DNA of 64,000 nucleotides, from the NCBI RefSeq assembly GCF_033958435.1, contig NC_134138.1, forward strand, positions 79,594,298-79,658,297, read 5' to 3'. Shown one piece after another: positions 46,035-58,800 of this stretch. Origin of the DNA: Carettochelys insculpta (Eukaryota; Chordata; Testudines; Carettochelyidae). A model generated the notes under the pieces. That model worked only from the letters and a program-made list of their open reading frames with translations, was not told the DNA's origin and did not search any database. Position 1 is the first letter of the stretch, and every line of letters begins with the position of its first letter. The translations under genes and the position numbers were made by a program.

Positions 46035-47240
46035 GCTGAGTATGTATAAAATGCTGGTGTTTAAATTAGCTGTTATACCACATGAGAAAGAGATCTTGGT
46101 GTCATTGTGGATGTCTTGAGGAAAAAATCCACACAATGTACAGCAGCAGTCAAAAAAGTGAACAGAATATTTGGAATTGTTAAAAAAGGGATACATAATA
46201 AAATAGGAAATAGCATATTGCCTCTTTATGCCCACATCTTGAAGATTGCATGCAGATGTGGTCACCCCATTTCAAAAAAGATATATTGGAACTGGAAAAG
46301 GTTTAGAAAAGGGCAACAAAAATTATTAGGGAGATAGAACAGCTACCATATGAACAGACATTAAAAAGACCGGAATTTTTCAGCTTGGAAAAGAGACAAC
46401 TAATAGGGATATGCTAGAGGTGCATGAATCATGGCTGATATGGGGAAAGTAAATAAGAAAGTGCCATTTACTCCTCCTCATAACACAAGAACTAGGGGCA
46501 ACCAAACAAAATTAATAGACAGCAGATTTAAAATAAACAAAAGGAAGTATTTTTTTTCAGACAACCCACAGTCAGGGTTTGAAATTCCTTGCCAGAAGAT
46601 GCTGTGAAAGCCAAGAGTTCAAAAAAGAATTAGGTAAGCTCCTGGGCTGTGTCTACACTTGCATTCCTCTTTTGAAAGAGGAAAGCAAATGAGGGAAAGC
46701 AAAAATGCAAATAAGGCACTGATTTACATATCATATGGTTCATTTGCATAATCTCTTTTCAGAAGAGATTTTTTGAAGGAAAAAAAGCAGTGTAGAGGGG
46801 GCTATTTTGAAAATAAACCACATCTTTGAAAGAACCCTTCTTCCTATTTTGTTTCAGGAAGAAGGGTTCTTTCAGACACGGGGTTTATTTTTGTAAAAGC
46901 CCCATTTACAATGCTTTTTTTTCTGTCAAAAGAATCTCTTCTGAAAAACTATTATGAAAATGAAGCATGATATATGTAAATCAGTGCCTCATTTGCATTT
47001 GTTATTTCCCTCATTTGTTTTCCTCTTTTGCATTCCTCATTTGCTCATGGAGAATAGGTTCGTTAATGGCTATTAGCCAGAATGGGCAGGGATGGTGTCC
47101 TTAGCCTCTGTTTGCCAGACAATTACTTCCTCTGTTCATTACCTCCGGGGCACTTGGAATTGGCCCCTCTCAGAAGACAGAATACGGAGATAAATGGACT
47201 GTTGGTCTGACCCAGTGTGGCCATTCTTATGTTCTTACAG
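46035..47240 (+). mobile_element. CR1 LINE 3' portion, sense, split by a MITE
   Basis: It encodes a worn RT C-terminal segment (EKEILVSLWM..., then in another frame SQCTAAVKKVNRIFGIVKKG, GNSILPLYAHILK) and the CR1 3' UTR, which resumes after the MITE with 'GGCTATTAGCCAGAATGGGC' and ends TTCTTATGTTCTTA. Frame disruptions make it dead. Younger than the 16768 copy, older than 51805. Confidence 0.85.
46645..47043. mobile_element. MITE nested in CR1, right end truncated
   Basis: GGCTGTGTCTACACTTGC opens it. Internal palindrome 'AGAACCCTTCTTCCTATTTT' / 'CAGGAAGAAGGGTTCTTTC' marks the centre, and the right half mirrors the left ('GCCTCATTTGCATTT', 'TTCCTCTTTTGCATTCCTC') but the final GTAGACAC end is missing. 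Confidence 0.78.
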
Positions 47241-48775
47241 TCGACACCATATGCCTGTCATCCTCTTGTCTCTGACTCACACAACACACACTAATTTTTC
47301 TGCTGTACCCCTTGTATGCCACACAGCAGTGAGATCAAGAAAAGAGGAAGCAGCATTACTATCCACACCTATACCAAAATAAACAATTAAGGGAAAATTG
47401 TGTCTTTAAAGCAGTAGTTCTCAAGCTTTCCAGACTACTGTACTCCTTTCAGTAGTTCAATTTGTCTTGCATACCCCAAGTTTCACCTCTCTTAAAACCT
47501 ACTTGCTTACAAAACCAGACATAAAAATACATAAGTGTCACAGTGCATTATTATTGAAAGATGGCTTACTTCCTCATTTTTACCCTGTAATTATAAAATA
47601 AATAGATTGGAATATAAATATTGTACTTACATTACAGGGTATAGTATATACAGCAGTATAAACAAGCCATTTTACGTATGAAATTTCAGTTTGTACTGAC
47701 TTCCCTTGTGCTTGTTATGTGGCCTGTTGTAAAATGAAGTGAATACCCAGAGGAGCTGACATACCCCACTTCCCTCCCCCCACCCAGAAGACCTCTGTGT
47801 ACCTTTAGGAATATGCAACCCCTTGGATGAGAACCACTGTTTTACGGCACAACTGATGACAGATGCAATTATGAAGTAAGTTTCCCTCAGCAGGAGCTCC
47901 TGTCAGGCTGGAAGATTTAGCCCACCATGTCACCCCTTAATGTGTGCAGCCAGTGATCCCTGTCACCTCCACAAGGAGCTAGCACTGCTGAATAGTGCAG
48001 AAGTGGTTCAGGGCCAAGTAAGTGCTACCTTGGCTTACTTTGATTGCTCTGGATTGTAGACTCCTGGAAAAGACAATGGGTCTGGAAACAATCAAGTCCT
48101 TATTATTTTGTGTGTGAAATGGAAAGCAGTTTCAGTTTTCACTAGTGGTTTTTAATAACAATCATTTTAAAAATCACAGTGATTTATCTTAAAATGCCTC
48201 TTTCCTTACTACTTGCATACCTTCTGCCTCTCCAAACCACCCCCACGCCATTGGTAATCTATCACAGCACTGACCCAGTGACAGACCCAGACACATTTAT
48301 AGGGCCTGATTCTCTACTGATTTGCATTTTGTATTGTCATTGGCTCCTGTGGAAGGGAGTATGAAGAGGATATAGATGCTATTTTGTCAGTAGACAACAC
48401 AGTAAGGTCCATAGAAGGGTGGTAGCTATAGCAACAGCAGAGCGTAGTAGAGTAGCGGTCCAGATTGGACCAAACTTTCAGTGCAGCTCAGCCAATTTAT
48501 GCTGGCTCCCAGTGGAGGTTGAGGGGTGATGTGTGGACATTCAGGGATCTCCTAATTTACTATAAATAGTTGGCACTGTCCTGAGCCTATGACCACCACA
48601 AATCAGAAACAGAAGACATTTGAGCCTATGACCACTGATCATTTATGGAAATATGGAAAGCTCACAGTTTTATTAAGAGGAAAAATTGGGAACACAAAAT
48701 CACACACTGGAACAGCAACTTCTGGAAACTACTATATTTCTACTTCAATGTGAAATTAGGGATGTAAAATCCCAT
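47241..48775. other. Intergenic, nothing recognised
   Basis: Mostly unique sequence. A 'TTAACTAGTTAACTG' type palindromic stretch at 48776-48830 resembles worn hAT-like MITE ends but is not callable. Confidence 0.4.
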
Positions 48776-48982
48776 TTAATTAGTTAAGTGATTAAACATT
48801 AAGTTTAACTAGTTAACTGATTAAACAGGGGATGGGCCTGGGGCTGCACCACATGGGCTCGTGTGCCCCTCACCCACCGTTCTCCCAGGACCACCGCAGA
48901 CAAGGGCTGCTCGACTGCTCCAGCCGCCGCCCCCCCAGTTAATTGTACTGATAAATGCAGAGGTGCTTGCTGGGGGTTGCCC

Positions 48983-49931
48983 CCTCCTGGGCATGGGAAG
49001 GACACAACACCTCACTGCAGTCAGTGTCTGGGTGGTCCTTGTTCAGAGCAAGACCACAGTGTCTGGGCTTGGTTCCCTACAGCAGGGTCAGAGCAAACAG
49101 TCAGTACATGAGCTGGCCCTGGTTCAGGGCAGAGCAGCAGTCAGTATATGGCTCAGGCTCCTCTCAGCAGAGCTGAGCAAACAAATAGTACAGAGACTAG
49201 CCCTGATTCAGGGAAGGGCAGCAGTCAAAACAGCGCTCAGATCCTTTCTGCAGGGCTGAGCAAACAGCCAGTACATAAGCCTGCCCTAGCTCAGAGCATG
49301 GCAGGAGTCAGTGCAGGGCTCCGCTCCTTTCAGCTAGGCTGAGCAAACAACCAGGAAGTAATTAGGCCAGCCCTAGCTCAGGGCAAGGCCTGCCGTCACG
49401 CAGGGCTCAGCTCCTTGCAGTGGGGCTGAGCAAACTGGCAGTCAGGTACAGGTCCAGAGAGGGGGCCCTAACAGCAGCTGTCACTAATTGCTGATCAGTG
49501 GGGATCCAGATCACAACACACTAACACTGGCTCAGGCAGTGCTGCAGCCCTGCTAGAGTCAGCTCCCTCAGGCTACTGCCTATCTCACCCTCTGTAGGTA
49601 CCTGGTTCCAGGATGGGTCACCAGGGAGCTCAGGTGTCCTTAGGACAGCAGGCAAGTGAAGGTCAGGAGGCTCCTCCAGGGTTTGATTGGGGCTGCTCAC
49701 TAGCAGGTCTGGCCAATTTGGGGGACCATCCTTGGGCTTCCCTTTGCAGGAGCTAGGCAATAGGCATCTGATCCATCTAGCAGCTACTCCCTCCATGAGC
49801 TCTGTGCTCTGCCTCTTATATTTCCTGTCCTGCATGTCAGTCTCTGCGGGGATCGGGCAAGGATGCTCTGGCTCTTCCCACCAGACTCTTCTGCTTCCAG
49901 GGCAGAGGAAGGCCACACCACCTCACTCCTG
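48983..49931. repeat. LTR-like GC-rich block bounded by similar 39-bp segments
   Basis: 48983-49021 (CCTCCTGGGCATGGGAAGGA...) and 49893-49931 (CTTCCAGGGCAGAGGAAGGC...) are similar in direct orientation. Both end in 'CACCTCACT'. Between them lie an 84-bp tandem array and GC-rich sequence with a minus-strand TATA-like box near 49818. This could be a piece of an LTR element; no coding domain survives. Confidence 0.4.
49010..49450 (+). repeat. 83-87-bp minisatellite, about five copies
   Basis: The phrase GAGCAAAC recurs at 49091, 49175, 49258, 49341 and 49428, spacing 84, 83, 83 and 87 bases. It is each time preceded by GGGCTCnG...CAG and followed by a CAGT...GCCCT(A/G)...TCAGGGCA module. The overlapping open frames here simply repeat themselves. 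Confidence 0.88.
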
Positions 49932-50534
49932 TAAGCCTCATCCATTTAGGGTGAGGCTTACCTCCCTGAGTGAACGATCAACAAATAATCTGACCATCAG
50001 GTTATTACATTATAACGGATGACATTCTAATCACTTCATTTCTCATATGTAGGAAATTTTAAAAATTATAAACTCTGGGGCTTTGCTTCTCCACTGCCTT
50101 GAACCTTGTGTAGAAATTTACACCTGAGATATTTTACGCCATCTTCACACTTATCTAACTGAGTGCTCATGGTGCCAAAGAACAGGGAAAACTAGGCTCT
50201 GAATTTCATGATGAGGTTATATGTAACCTGAATGTGATCTTATTAAAGAAGGAAATCCTGTCTGTAGCAGTCTTGAATTCTTCCAGTTAACCCTAATTAA
50301 AAGTCTCCACTTCTGTTTATGTTTGAATAGGATTTTCATTTCTTTTACAAACAAATTGTGCATGCATTGACTCATCAATGTTTAAAAAGAGTTATGATAA
50401 CCTAGTGGCAACTGACCACAGAATTTCTCTAGACGTAACTTAGTAACTGCAGAGACATAAACCCACAAAAGGCTCAGCTAACTACAGCTGATAAACATAT
50501 CTTGATGTAATTATTGGCATGGGCTGCACGGGAA

Positions 50535-50795
50535 GTGTAGTCTTTTGGTTAAGCAGGACAGTGGAAACTGGCAGAGTTTGTGCCTCTGCTATTGCATGTC
50601 TCTGTGACCTTGAGCAAGTTGCTCACGCTTTCTGAATCTCAGTCCCCCCCACACCCCGCATAAAATGATGACAGCATTTATCCTTTCCCAGGGATTCTAT
50701 TAGCCTAAACTCATGAATACTTGTAAAGGACTTTGTGACCCCCAGATGGAAGACACTAAGGACTGCAGATTATTATTATTATTATTATGATTATC
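50535..50795 (+). repeat. MIR-type SINE, sense, with (ATT)n tail
   Basis: 'AGTGTAGTCTTTTGGTTAAG' (head), 'TCTCTGTGACCTTGAGCAAG', 'CTGAATCTCAGT', 'ATAAAATGATGACAGCATTT', ending in an (ATT)7 tract at 50769-50789. The classic order of MIR. Confidence 0.8.
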
Positions 50796-51544
50796 AAAAA
50801 TACAAGCCGCTGACCTCAATATTACAATACATACAGCATAAATCATAAAAGTTAATATGACACTTTGGATTTTTATAGGATCCACTGAACTCAATGGACA
50901 GCTTGTTTGACAGCAATCAGCAAAATGTAAACCTTGTTGTTGTAGCCCCTGACTCTTTAAAGGAATTTTTATGAAAAATGTTAGAGAAAACAAAGTTCTA
51001 TTGCATTGTGATGTATCACCACAATAGATTTTTAGTCCAGCTTAGTTATGATAATTTTTCACATTCCTTTCAGGTTTCTAGTTTTGAAAAGTTATAAGAA
51101 CTGAGTTTAGTGCATGGCAAAGTGCATAAGAAAATGGATAATTACGTGGTTAAAAATAAATAAATAAAAGGGGCCACTAACAACAACCTTCATAAAACTA
51201 AGGAAGCTTTGCCAATTTCTCTCCACAGTTTTCTGCATCTGTTATGTTCCCATCCCCGCTTTTGGTCTACTTCCATCTTTTTGACTATAACTCCCAAGGC
51301 AAGGATTGTCTCAGGGACTGTTTTGTACAGTACCCAGTACATTGTGACTTTAATCCCATTTGGGGCCCAACATAATGTAGATATTTATCGCAATTACTAG
51401 TAATAAATAGTTGGAAGGAAAAAAAGCCTAATATGTAACTTTGGATTTTTTTCCTCAAAATAATACAGTTTTATTTGTATGCAGTGGCATACAGGCTATA
51501 GAATGATGATATTCATGTGCATTTTCTAACAAAACCTACAACAT

Positions 51545-51765
51545 TTCAGTAGAACAATCCATTGGACTTGGGACTCTGGACACCTGCATTCAAGTCCCAG
51601 TTGTGGCTTCCGTATGCTCTTGAGGAAGTCATTTAATTTCTTGGTGCCTTATTTTCCACATCTGCAAAATGGGGATAATAGTACTGTTCTCCTTTGTAAA
51701 GTGCTGTGAGATCTATCTATGAAAGGAGCTAGATAAGAACTAGAATTGACATTCTTAGGCTAACA
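51545..51765 (+). repeat. MIR-type SINE, sense
   Basis: 'CCATTGGACTTGGGACTCTG', 'TTCAAGTCCCAGTTGTGGC' (tRNA-like B-box region), 'GAGGAAGTCATTTAATTTC', 'CTGCAAAATGGGGATAATAG', 'AAAGTGCTGTGAGATC'. The best preserved MIR in the window. Confidence 0.85.
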
Positions 51766-51804
51766 TATGCCTGAAATGAGGTTTCTCCTCTAAATTCAAA
51801 TGTA

Positions 51805-52842
51805 GAGAAGTGGGTGGCGATCAACGGCTCGATGTCGTGATGGCGGTCGGTTTCTAGTGGAGTGCTCCAAGGTTCAGTTCTGGGTCCTGTTCTGTTCAAC
51901 ATATTCATCAATGACGTGGATGAGGGGTTGGATTGCACCCTCAGCAAGTTTGCAGATGACACTAAGCTAGGGGGAGAGGTAGATACACTGGAGGGTAGGG
52001 ACAGGGTCCAGACTGACTTAGACAAACTGGAAGACTGGGCTGCAAGAAATCTGATGAGGTTCAATAAGGACAAGTGCAGAGTCCTGCACTTGGGCTGGAA
52101 GAATCCCAAGCATTGTTACAGGCTGGGGTCCGACTGGCTCGGTTGTAGTTTTGCAGAAAAGGACCTGGGAATTGTAGTGGACAAGAAGCTGGACATGAAT
52201 CAACAGTGTGCCGTTGTAGCCAAGAAAGCTAATGGCATAATAGGTTGCATCAAGAGGAACATTGCCAGTAGATCCAGAGAAGTGATTATTCCTCTTTATT
52301 CGGCTTTGGTGAGGCCGCATCTGGAGTACTGTGTCCAGTTCTGGGCCCCCAATTGTAGGAAGGATGTGGGTGCACTGGAGATGGTCCAGCGGAGGGCGAT
52401 CGAAATAATTAGGGGGCTGGAGCATATGACTTATGAAGAAAGGTTGAGGGAATTGGGACTGTTTAGTTTGCAGAAGAGAAGACTGAGGGGGGACTTGATA
52501 ATAGCTTTCAACTTACTGAAGGGAGGCTGCAAAGAGGCTGGAGAGAGGCTGTTCACAGTGGTCACGGATGGTAGAACACGGAACAATGGTCTCAAGTTGC
52601 GGTTGGAAAGGTCCAGGTTGAACATTAGGAAAAACTTTTTCGCTAGGAGGGTGGTGAAGCATTGGAATGGTCTACCCAGGGAAGTAGTGGAGTCTCCATC
52701 CCTGGAGGTGTTTAAGTCTCGCCTGGACAAAGCCCGGGCTAGGCTGATCTGATGGGTTTGGTCCTGCTTAGAGCAGGGGGCTGGACTCGATGGGCTTTTT
52801 TAGGTCTCTTCCAGCTCTATTATTCTATGATTCTATGATTTT
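51805..52842 (+). mobile_element. CR1 LINE, 5'-truncated, with open C-terminal ORF2 segment
   Basis: The frame to the stop at 52750-52752 is open from 51841, after an in-frame TGA at 51838. From 51862 it encodes 297 codons of reverse transcriptase: [19 protein letters not shown], then the catalytic FADD box at residues 30-33, then the thumb and CR1-specific C-terminal region with [13 protein letters not shown] and [10 protein letters not shown], ending ARARLI. The 3' UTR is about 90 bases and ends in ATTCTATGATTCTATGAT, the CR1 terminal octamer repeat. The endonuclease and RT fingers are missing, so the copy is dead on arrival, as usual for CR1, but unusually little mutated: a recent insertion. 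It inserted next to a MIR (51545-51765). Confidence 0.93.
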
Positions 52843-55800
52843 ATCTTTACATACAAGATCAGAGAAAGATCAAATCTTTGGTATGTCTTTGTCATATCAC
52901 ACACACATTTAAAGGAAAATCCTGGTGCCACAGATATCAAAAGACAAAATTCCCATTGCAGTCAATGGGACTGCTTGTAACATTTGTTACCTGAGCACTT
53001 TTTATACAGCAATAATAATAATGACTTCTGTAACACCTGCCTTATCTGATCACTCAGAGTCCATACAAAAATAGATGAAATAGAATTACACTTAGTACAT
53101 TCAGAGATACATTGGGGCAGTATTTCAAAGACAGGAAGTTACCTAATAAACATGGTCTCTAATACAGATTTCCATGTAATAACAAATATAGGTATTCCTA
53201 CAGAGCAATGATCACTTCAGCTACAAGAAGCCTATGGGACAAAGACTGATCTAGGCAAAGAAAAGGCTGAGGAGTCAAAATCCAGCCCCAGTACTGGAGT
53301 CATGGCTCTGGTCTTCAGTGCTGCATCCAAATTGTCCAGCACATGAGCTGAAGTAACACTTTCAGCTTGTCCAGTGATTTGAGGCTAGCAGCTGTAACAC
53401 CCCTGAGATCCTCTCCTGGCTTTGTGGTCTACCACTCCCTCCCTCCACACCTGTCTACACCACCCAAAAAATCCCTTCCATTTCATGCATTCTCTCCCAC
53501 CATCCTGTGCAGTCCCAATGCAGAACTTAAATGCTAATCTGTACATGGGTGAATTTCACCCACTGGACTTTACAGCTTCAAAATGTTTGTACAAACCTTA
53601 ACCAATTCATTGTCACCACATACCTGACAGCTGGCAAAACAATTTTGCTCTCCAAACACTTAGATGGAGTTGAGCATCCAACAAGCAAAACAAACCCTTT
53701 CCATGTGAGACGCATATCAATTATATGAGCGCCATAAACATGGCAAACATACATCATCCTCTAGCAGTTATGCAGTTTCTCTTGTTAGGGCCTCATTTAT
53801 CAACTGTTTTTGTTTTATTTTATTTTTTCTCCTATTGATTTACCATTGAGTTGTAAATGTCTTTACATGTAAGCAGGTCTATAACAAAAGACAGTCTGTT
53901 ATCACATTGTTTTCGTAGCAATTCTATACCAAGCACTTAGCTGGAATAGTATTGAAGAACTGTTTTGATTACAGGCCCCGTGATAATAGAAGTGCTACAA
54001 TTCTGGAAGCTATAGTGACAAAAACAATGCTAGTGAGGAGCTGCGTATCGGAACCATGCTTTAATCTTGAACCATTTCAGAGTGGATGACACAACACTGT
54101 TGAAATATTTAGCAGATAAAAATAAAAAATATGAAATATGCAAAACAAATCAACTATCTTTGGTGCAATCTGAACAAGATACTTCCTACCACACACGAGA
54201 TTTTTAACAAACCCAGGAAAATGCTCTGTGGCTGGAGGCTATCTCTAGTGTCGTTTGGAATTCTGTCTTCAAATTTTTCGTTGAAGCATTTTTCAAAGAG
54301 GTGTGGGGGACAGCACTCTGCTTGCACCAGTGCTGAGACCGAGCACGAATTAAATACTGTTCTGTAGAGCTTTCAAAAACGATGGAAGTCTTTACCTAGG
54401 CCTAACGCGTCGTCCACTGTGGATTCTTATTTAATAGCATCCAGACATGAGCTAGATACTTCACTGAGTAAATAAACAGACATGGTCCCAGGCCCAAAGA
54501 CCTAGCAGTTTAACCTTAGACATGACATAAAGGGAGAGTAACAAAATGAGGCAGGAAAGGGTGAGGGGAAAGACACTCTGGCAAGACTGTGCTTAGTAGT
54601 TGTGGCACGTGCACACCTTGGTGATTCTGTAAGAGTTTTACATGTTTTGGATCATTTGGGATGCCAGTGCATGTAATTTGGAATGAATACTATACCCACT
54701 TTATTATGGGAAAAGTACAAATGTATCAATGGCCTCTTTAAGGTGCAAAACCCCATAGACATTGAAGTTCAGTAGGACTGCTCTTTTCATTTAACTTCTC
54801 TAAAAGCAGTGAGTAACTTCAGCCAACTTAGAAGCTCTTCTAAATTTTGATCTATTCAGTCAGCTGCATTTGTTTCAATGGATAAATGCTTTCCCCAGCA
54901 GCTACATAACCTAATCTCTTTTTTCCTTCCCAGATAATAAAGAATTAAACCAAATTAAAAGTATTATTGTTCAAGGAACACTTTCAGTGAGTCTGAATGC
55001 CCTCAACTCCTTCCCTTGCTTTTAACCTTGTAAAATTGAGCATTTCCTATGGCAGAAAAGACAGATGAAGACAATGCCATCCCAGGGCAATGCATGACTC
55101 ATATCTGTCTAAAACATGAAACATTTTAGTTTCCTCACAGTATGATTTGTAAGCACTGGAGAAATTAGTGAACATAACTCAGTTTCAAACAAATTATGAA
55201 TTAAAATCTTCCTGTCCAGGAGCAACCTCTGCTATTAAATCAATCTATTATTAATTCACTAGCAATATAGAAAAAAACAATAGCTTTACTTTGTCATTCC
55301 AAACTGAATTTTCAAACTAGTATCTTGACGGTGCTGGAAAAATCAAACTGTGTATCATCTTAGTCCAGCCTTTTCCAGGGTTATACCAGAGATGACATGA
55401 TGGTAATGTTTTTTCCTGACATGGTAGTAATATATAAATATTTGAAAATTAACCTGGCCATCTCCCTAAATTTGCCCCCTGCAGAATATTCCACAGTGCC
55501 TTCTCCAGTCTGTTCATAAATTACCTAAGTGATGGCAACTTCTGTAGAAATCAGTTTAGGAGCAGGTTGATCTCCTCATACAGGTTCTCCAAGAGATGGA
55601 AATGGATAGGGTGCCTGCTCAGAAAGTAGTAAATACGATTTACTGCAAATATGGTTGCAGTAAATCCTCAAAGACCATAACAAGTCATTTCAGCTAGTGT
55701 AAGATCATCTATAAATGTAGTGCCCAGCCCTGAGAAATGTTGACCTCCACTCAACTTGTTTTAAATGAGAGTTGAGGGTGCTTAGCAATCAGCACCATGC

Positions 55801-58800
55801 TGTGTCTAACAGATCTGAGTTTTCTTGTAGCTGAAAGGTGCCAGTCTACATCAGTGAGAATACTGAGGTGGCAGAAAGAAAAAAACAGTGTCAGTCTGCT
55901 TTTCCCATTCGCGTCAAAACTTTATAACAGGTGATTGTCATTTGAATCGCATTGAAAATCTTCCTTGTATGGCTGATAAATCCTAAAATGTGTGATGCTG
56001 TTGCAATCTGGTAAAATTAAAACATGAAGGGCAGGACAGAAGCCATTCTTCTCACCCAACTCAGCAAATTATAATTAACTCAAATCATCACGTAAAATTC
56101 AAGTCAAGTGCCTTTATTTTCCTGCCCATCCTTATCAAGGCTAGAATCCTACTGACTGCACCAGAGATTTATTTTAATGTCTGTAGATAAAACAGGGGTT
56201 ATGTTTCTCTTTGATGAAGCCCTTAAGGAACTTTATGGTGTTCCAGCCTATAAGCAGGGCTCCATTTTGCTTGGTTTACTAAACCCTCAGCATCAGTTGG
56301 CATTTCCTAAAGTGTTCACTGCCTACATTAAGACAGTTGGACAAATGGTCTAACCTAACCTAAGTAGTGTGACACTTGTGGTCCAGCAAAGCTGAACAGT
56401 ATCACATGACGCTTACATGATTGGATGATATCATAACCATGTGCTAGAAAGCCATTAGGCTCAGAGCAAAAAAACAAAACAGTGTATTATGTTGTATGCA
56501 AAATGTACCCATTTAATGGAACTAAAGAAACAAAAAAGATTCAGAAACCAGGGAACATCTGGCCAATATTTATATCTCCTGTTTAATTTGGATGCTTCAG
56601 TTTAGTTTTCAAGATGGCAGTGTATAGAAACAAATTAAGCCCATCACTCTATGCAGTTTAGAAAACCAAGTTTTGTTTATAGTTCCTTATATTAATACCT
56701 CATCCACTTGGCCAACACACCACATGAAAAATATACCTCAAATACACAACTCGTCTTTAGCAACAAAGCTGTAATTCAGCATAATTCTTTGTTGATGAGT
56801 GGAGAAAGGAAGCCATGTAAACTTAAAGTAGTGAGAGGATGTAAAAAAGTTTGGCCACACAAAATTTAACATTAAATTTTTCAGTGTTGTAGTTACTTAC
56901 TTGCACCCCCATTTAAAAATGAATACAAGGCATCGTGAGCTCAATCCTGCTTCCACTGAAATAAGTGGTAGTTTTGCCTTTGACATCAATTGCAGTGGTG
57001 CTTGATGCTACTGTCAGCATTAAAATAAAGTAAATTAGATATCAGATTTGTAATCACTGTGTCTGGGAACATACTGGTTTCTTCTCTGTGATCATTTTGG
57101 TGGAACATTCACTTCAAGAAGCAATGAAAATATGAAGTAGTTAAATAACCCACATACAGAACTTCATAAAATATTATTCATAAAAGCAAAGTTGGCCAGG
57201 TGACAACACAATGAATTAAGATCCAAGCCACTCAGGTTTATAAACAGAGGAATAGTTTTCAAAATACTAGAACGAGCTCAAATCATAAATCTAAAACCTC
57301 ACCTAAGAACCAAAAGGGATAGATAGACTAGATAGATAGTTCTCCCCCTAAATACAGTGGTTCTACATTCCAAAATACACAGATCTGAATAATATAGGGC
57401 AGTCCAATGTCCTCTAAAATAGTTTCATGTTCTCTTAGCTATGGTGGTGGTGATGGTCATAACCCTTAAAACATTTTGCAGTTTATCTCTGAAGAGTAAC
57501 TGCTCCCTCTCCCACACAAGCCTACTCTGTATCTACACTGCTTTGGACTGTATAATCGGACAGGAAATGTCATATGCACAGTTATAGTAGTTTGGTATCT
57601 GATAGTGGCTCTGCAGAAATGGAGTGGCAATGATGTGTGAATGCTGTGAAACTCTTCTAAATGTATTTTGTTTTTTTTTTTTAACCAGACTTTTTGAAGC
57701 TTAAAAAAATTCAGCTTAGATCCACATAAATTCTGGAAGATGGCTCTCCTGGGAATGGGCTAAAATAGAATCCTCGTCAGCCTTCTTCCAGAACTCACAT
57801 GGATCACAATTTAATCCCAAACTAGAATTTCAACCAGTTGAAGTAAACTCCGGATAAGTATCTAGAGGTTCTGGGTGCTTATCTGAATCCTAATCTCAGA
57901 TTCTTCAGAGGGTTACTCATCCTCGATTTCCAGGGCATTTTCAAGTGCATACATTTTATTCATTGTTTGGTTTGTTTGTTTGTTTGTTTGTTTTGGTTCT
58001 TTCTACCTATTAAAAAGTTTCAATTTATAAATTACCCTGTGAAGTTATTTACAGGTTTTAAAGGAATAAGCATGGGAACAGGGAGTTCGAACTTGAGTTT
58101 GAATCCTAGCTGTATGCAGATTCCTTTTGGAGAACATTTTCAAACGTACATATCACTGACCGTCTTGTACTTTACTTGAGACACAAGAACTCTGACTTTT
58201 GAAAGTGTTGAGCACCCACAATTTCAAGTGAAGCAAGTTGGAGCAATGGGTATTTGCTACCCCTGAAGATCAGGCTATAGGTGTTTCAGTTCATCACCTA
58301 ACAACTCAGGCATTCAGACTCTGGCAACTAGCTGTATTAGTGTTGCTCATTCACACTCCTTCCTGGGCGTCAAGATGCTGAAAAGAGGGCAGGGAGGATG
58401 TTCAGTGGAGAAGATGTGCCATGCCTACCCTGCATCTGCAGGAGCCCGTGGTTGGAAGGGGTGGGTGCGATCTCTTCCATCCCACTGGAAAGTGGGGAAA
58501 AAACTAGTGCTCTTCCTCTGTGTAAGGAAGGGCAGAGAAAGATCTTACCTTCTGAGGCACTACCTCTTTTGATTATTCTTCTGGGATGGTGCAACTCCAT
58601 CCAGCACCATCATGTGGTGGAAGAAGGCCTGGCAGCATTTGATTTCTATTTAATTTTTTAAAAAATTGATGGAAAATATCAATGTTTACTTTTAAGCATT
58701 TCATCGATTTAAATTTGGACTATAATTACGGAATGACAGTAGATGCTGAGCTTCAAATGTTAAAGCTTTTCTAACCATTCACAACACAAACTATCAACAT

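Noticed and set aside
48861..49259. 132-codon frame with internally repeated peptide
   Set aside because: It is the translation of the 84-bp minisatellite; no signal or domain.
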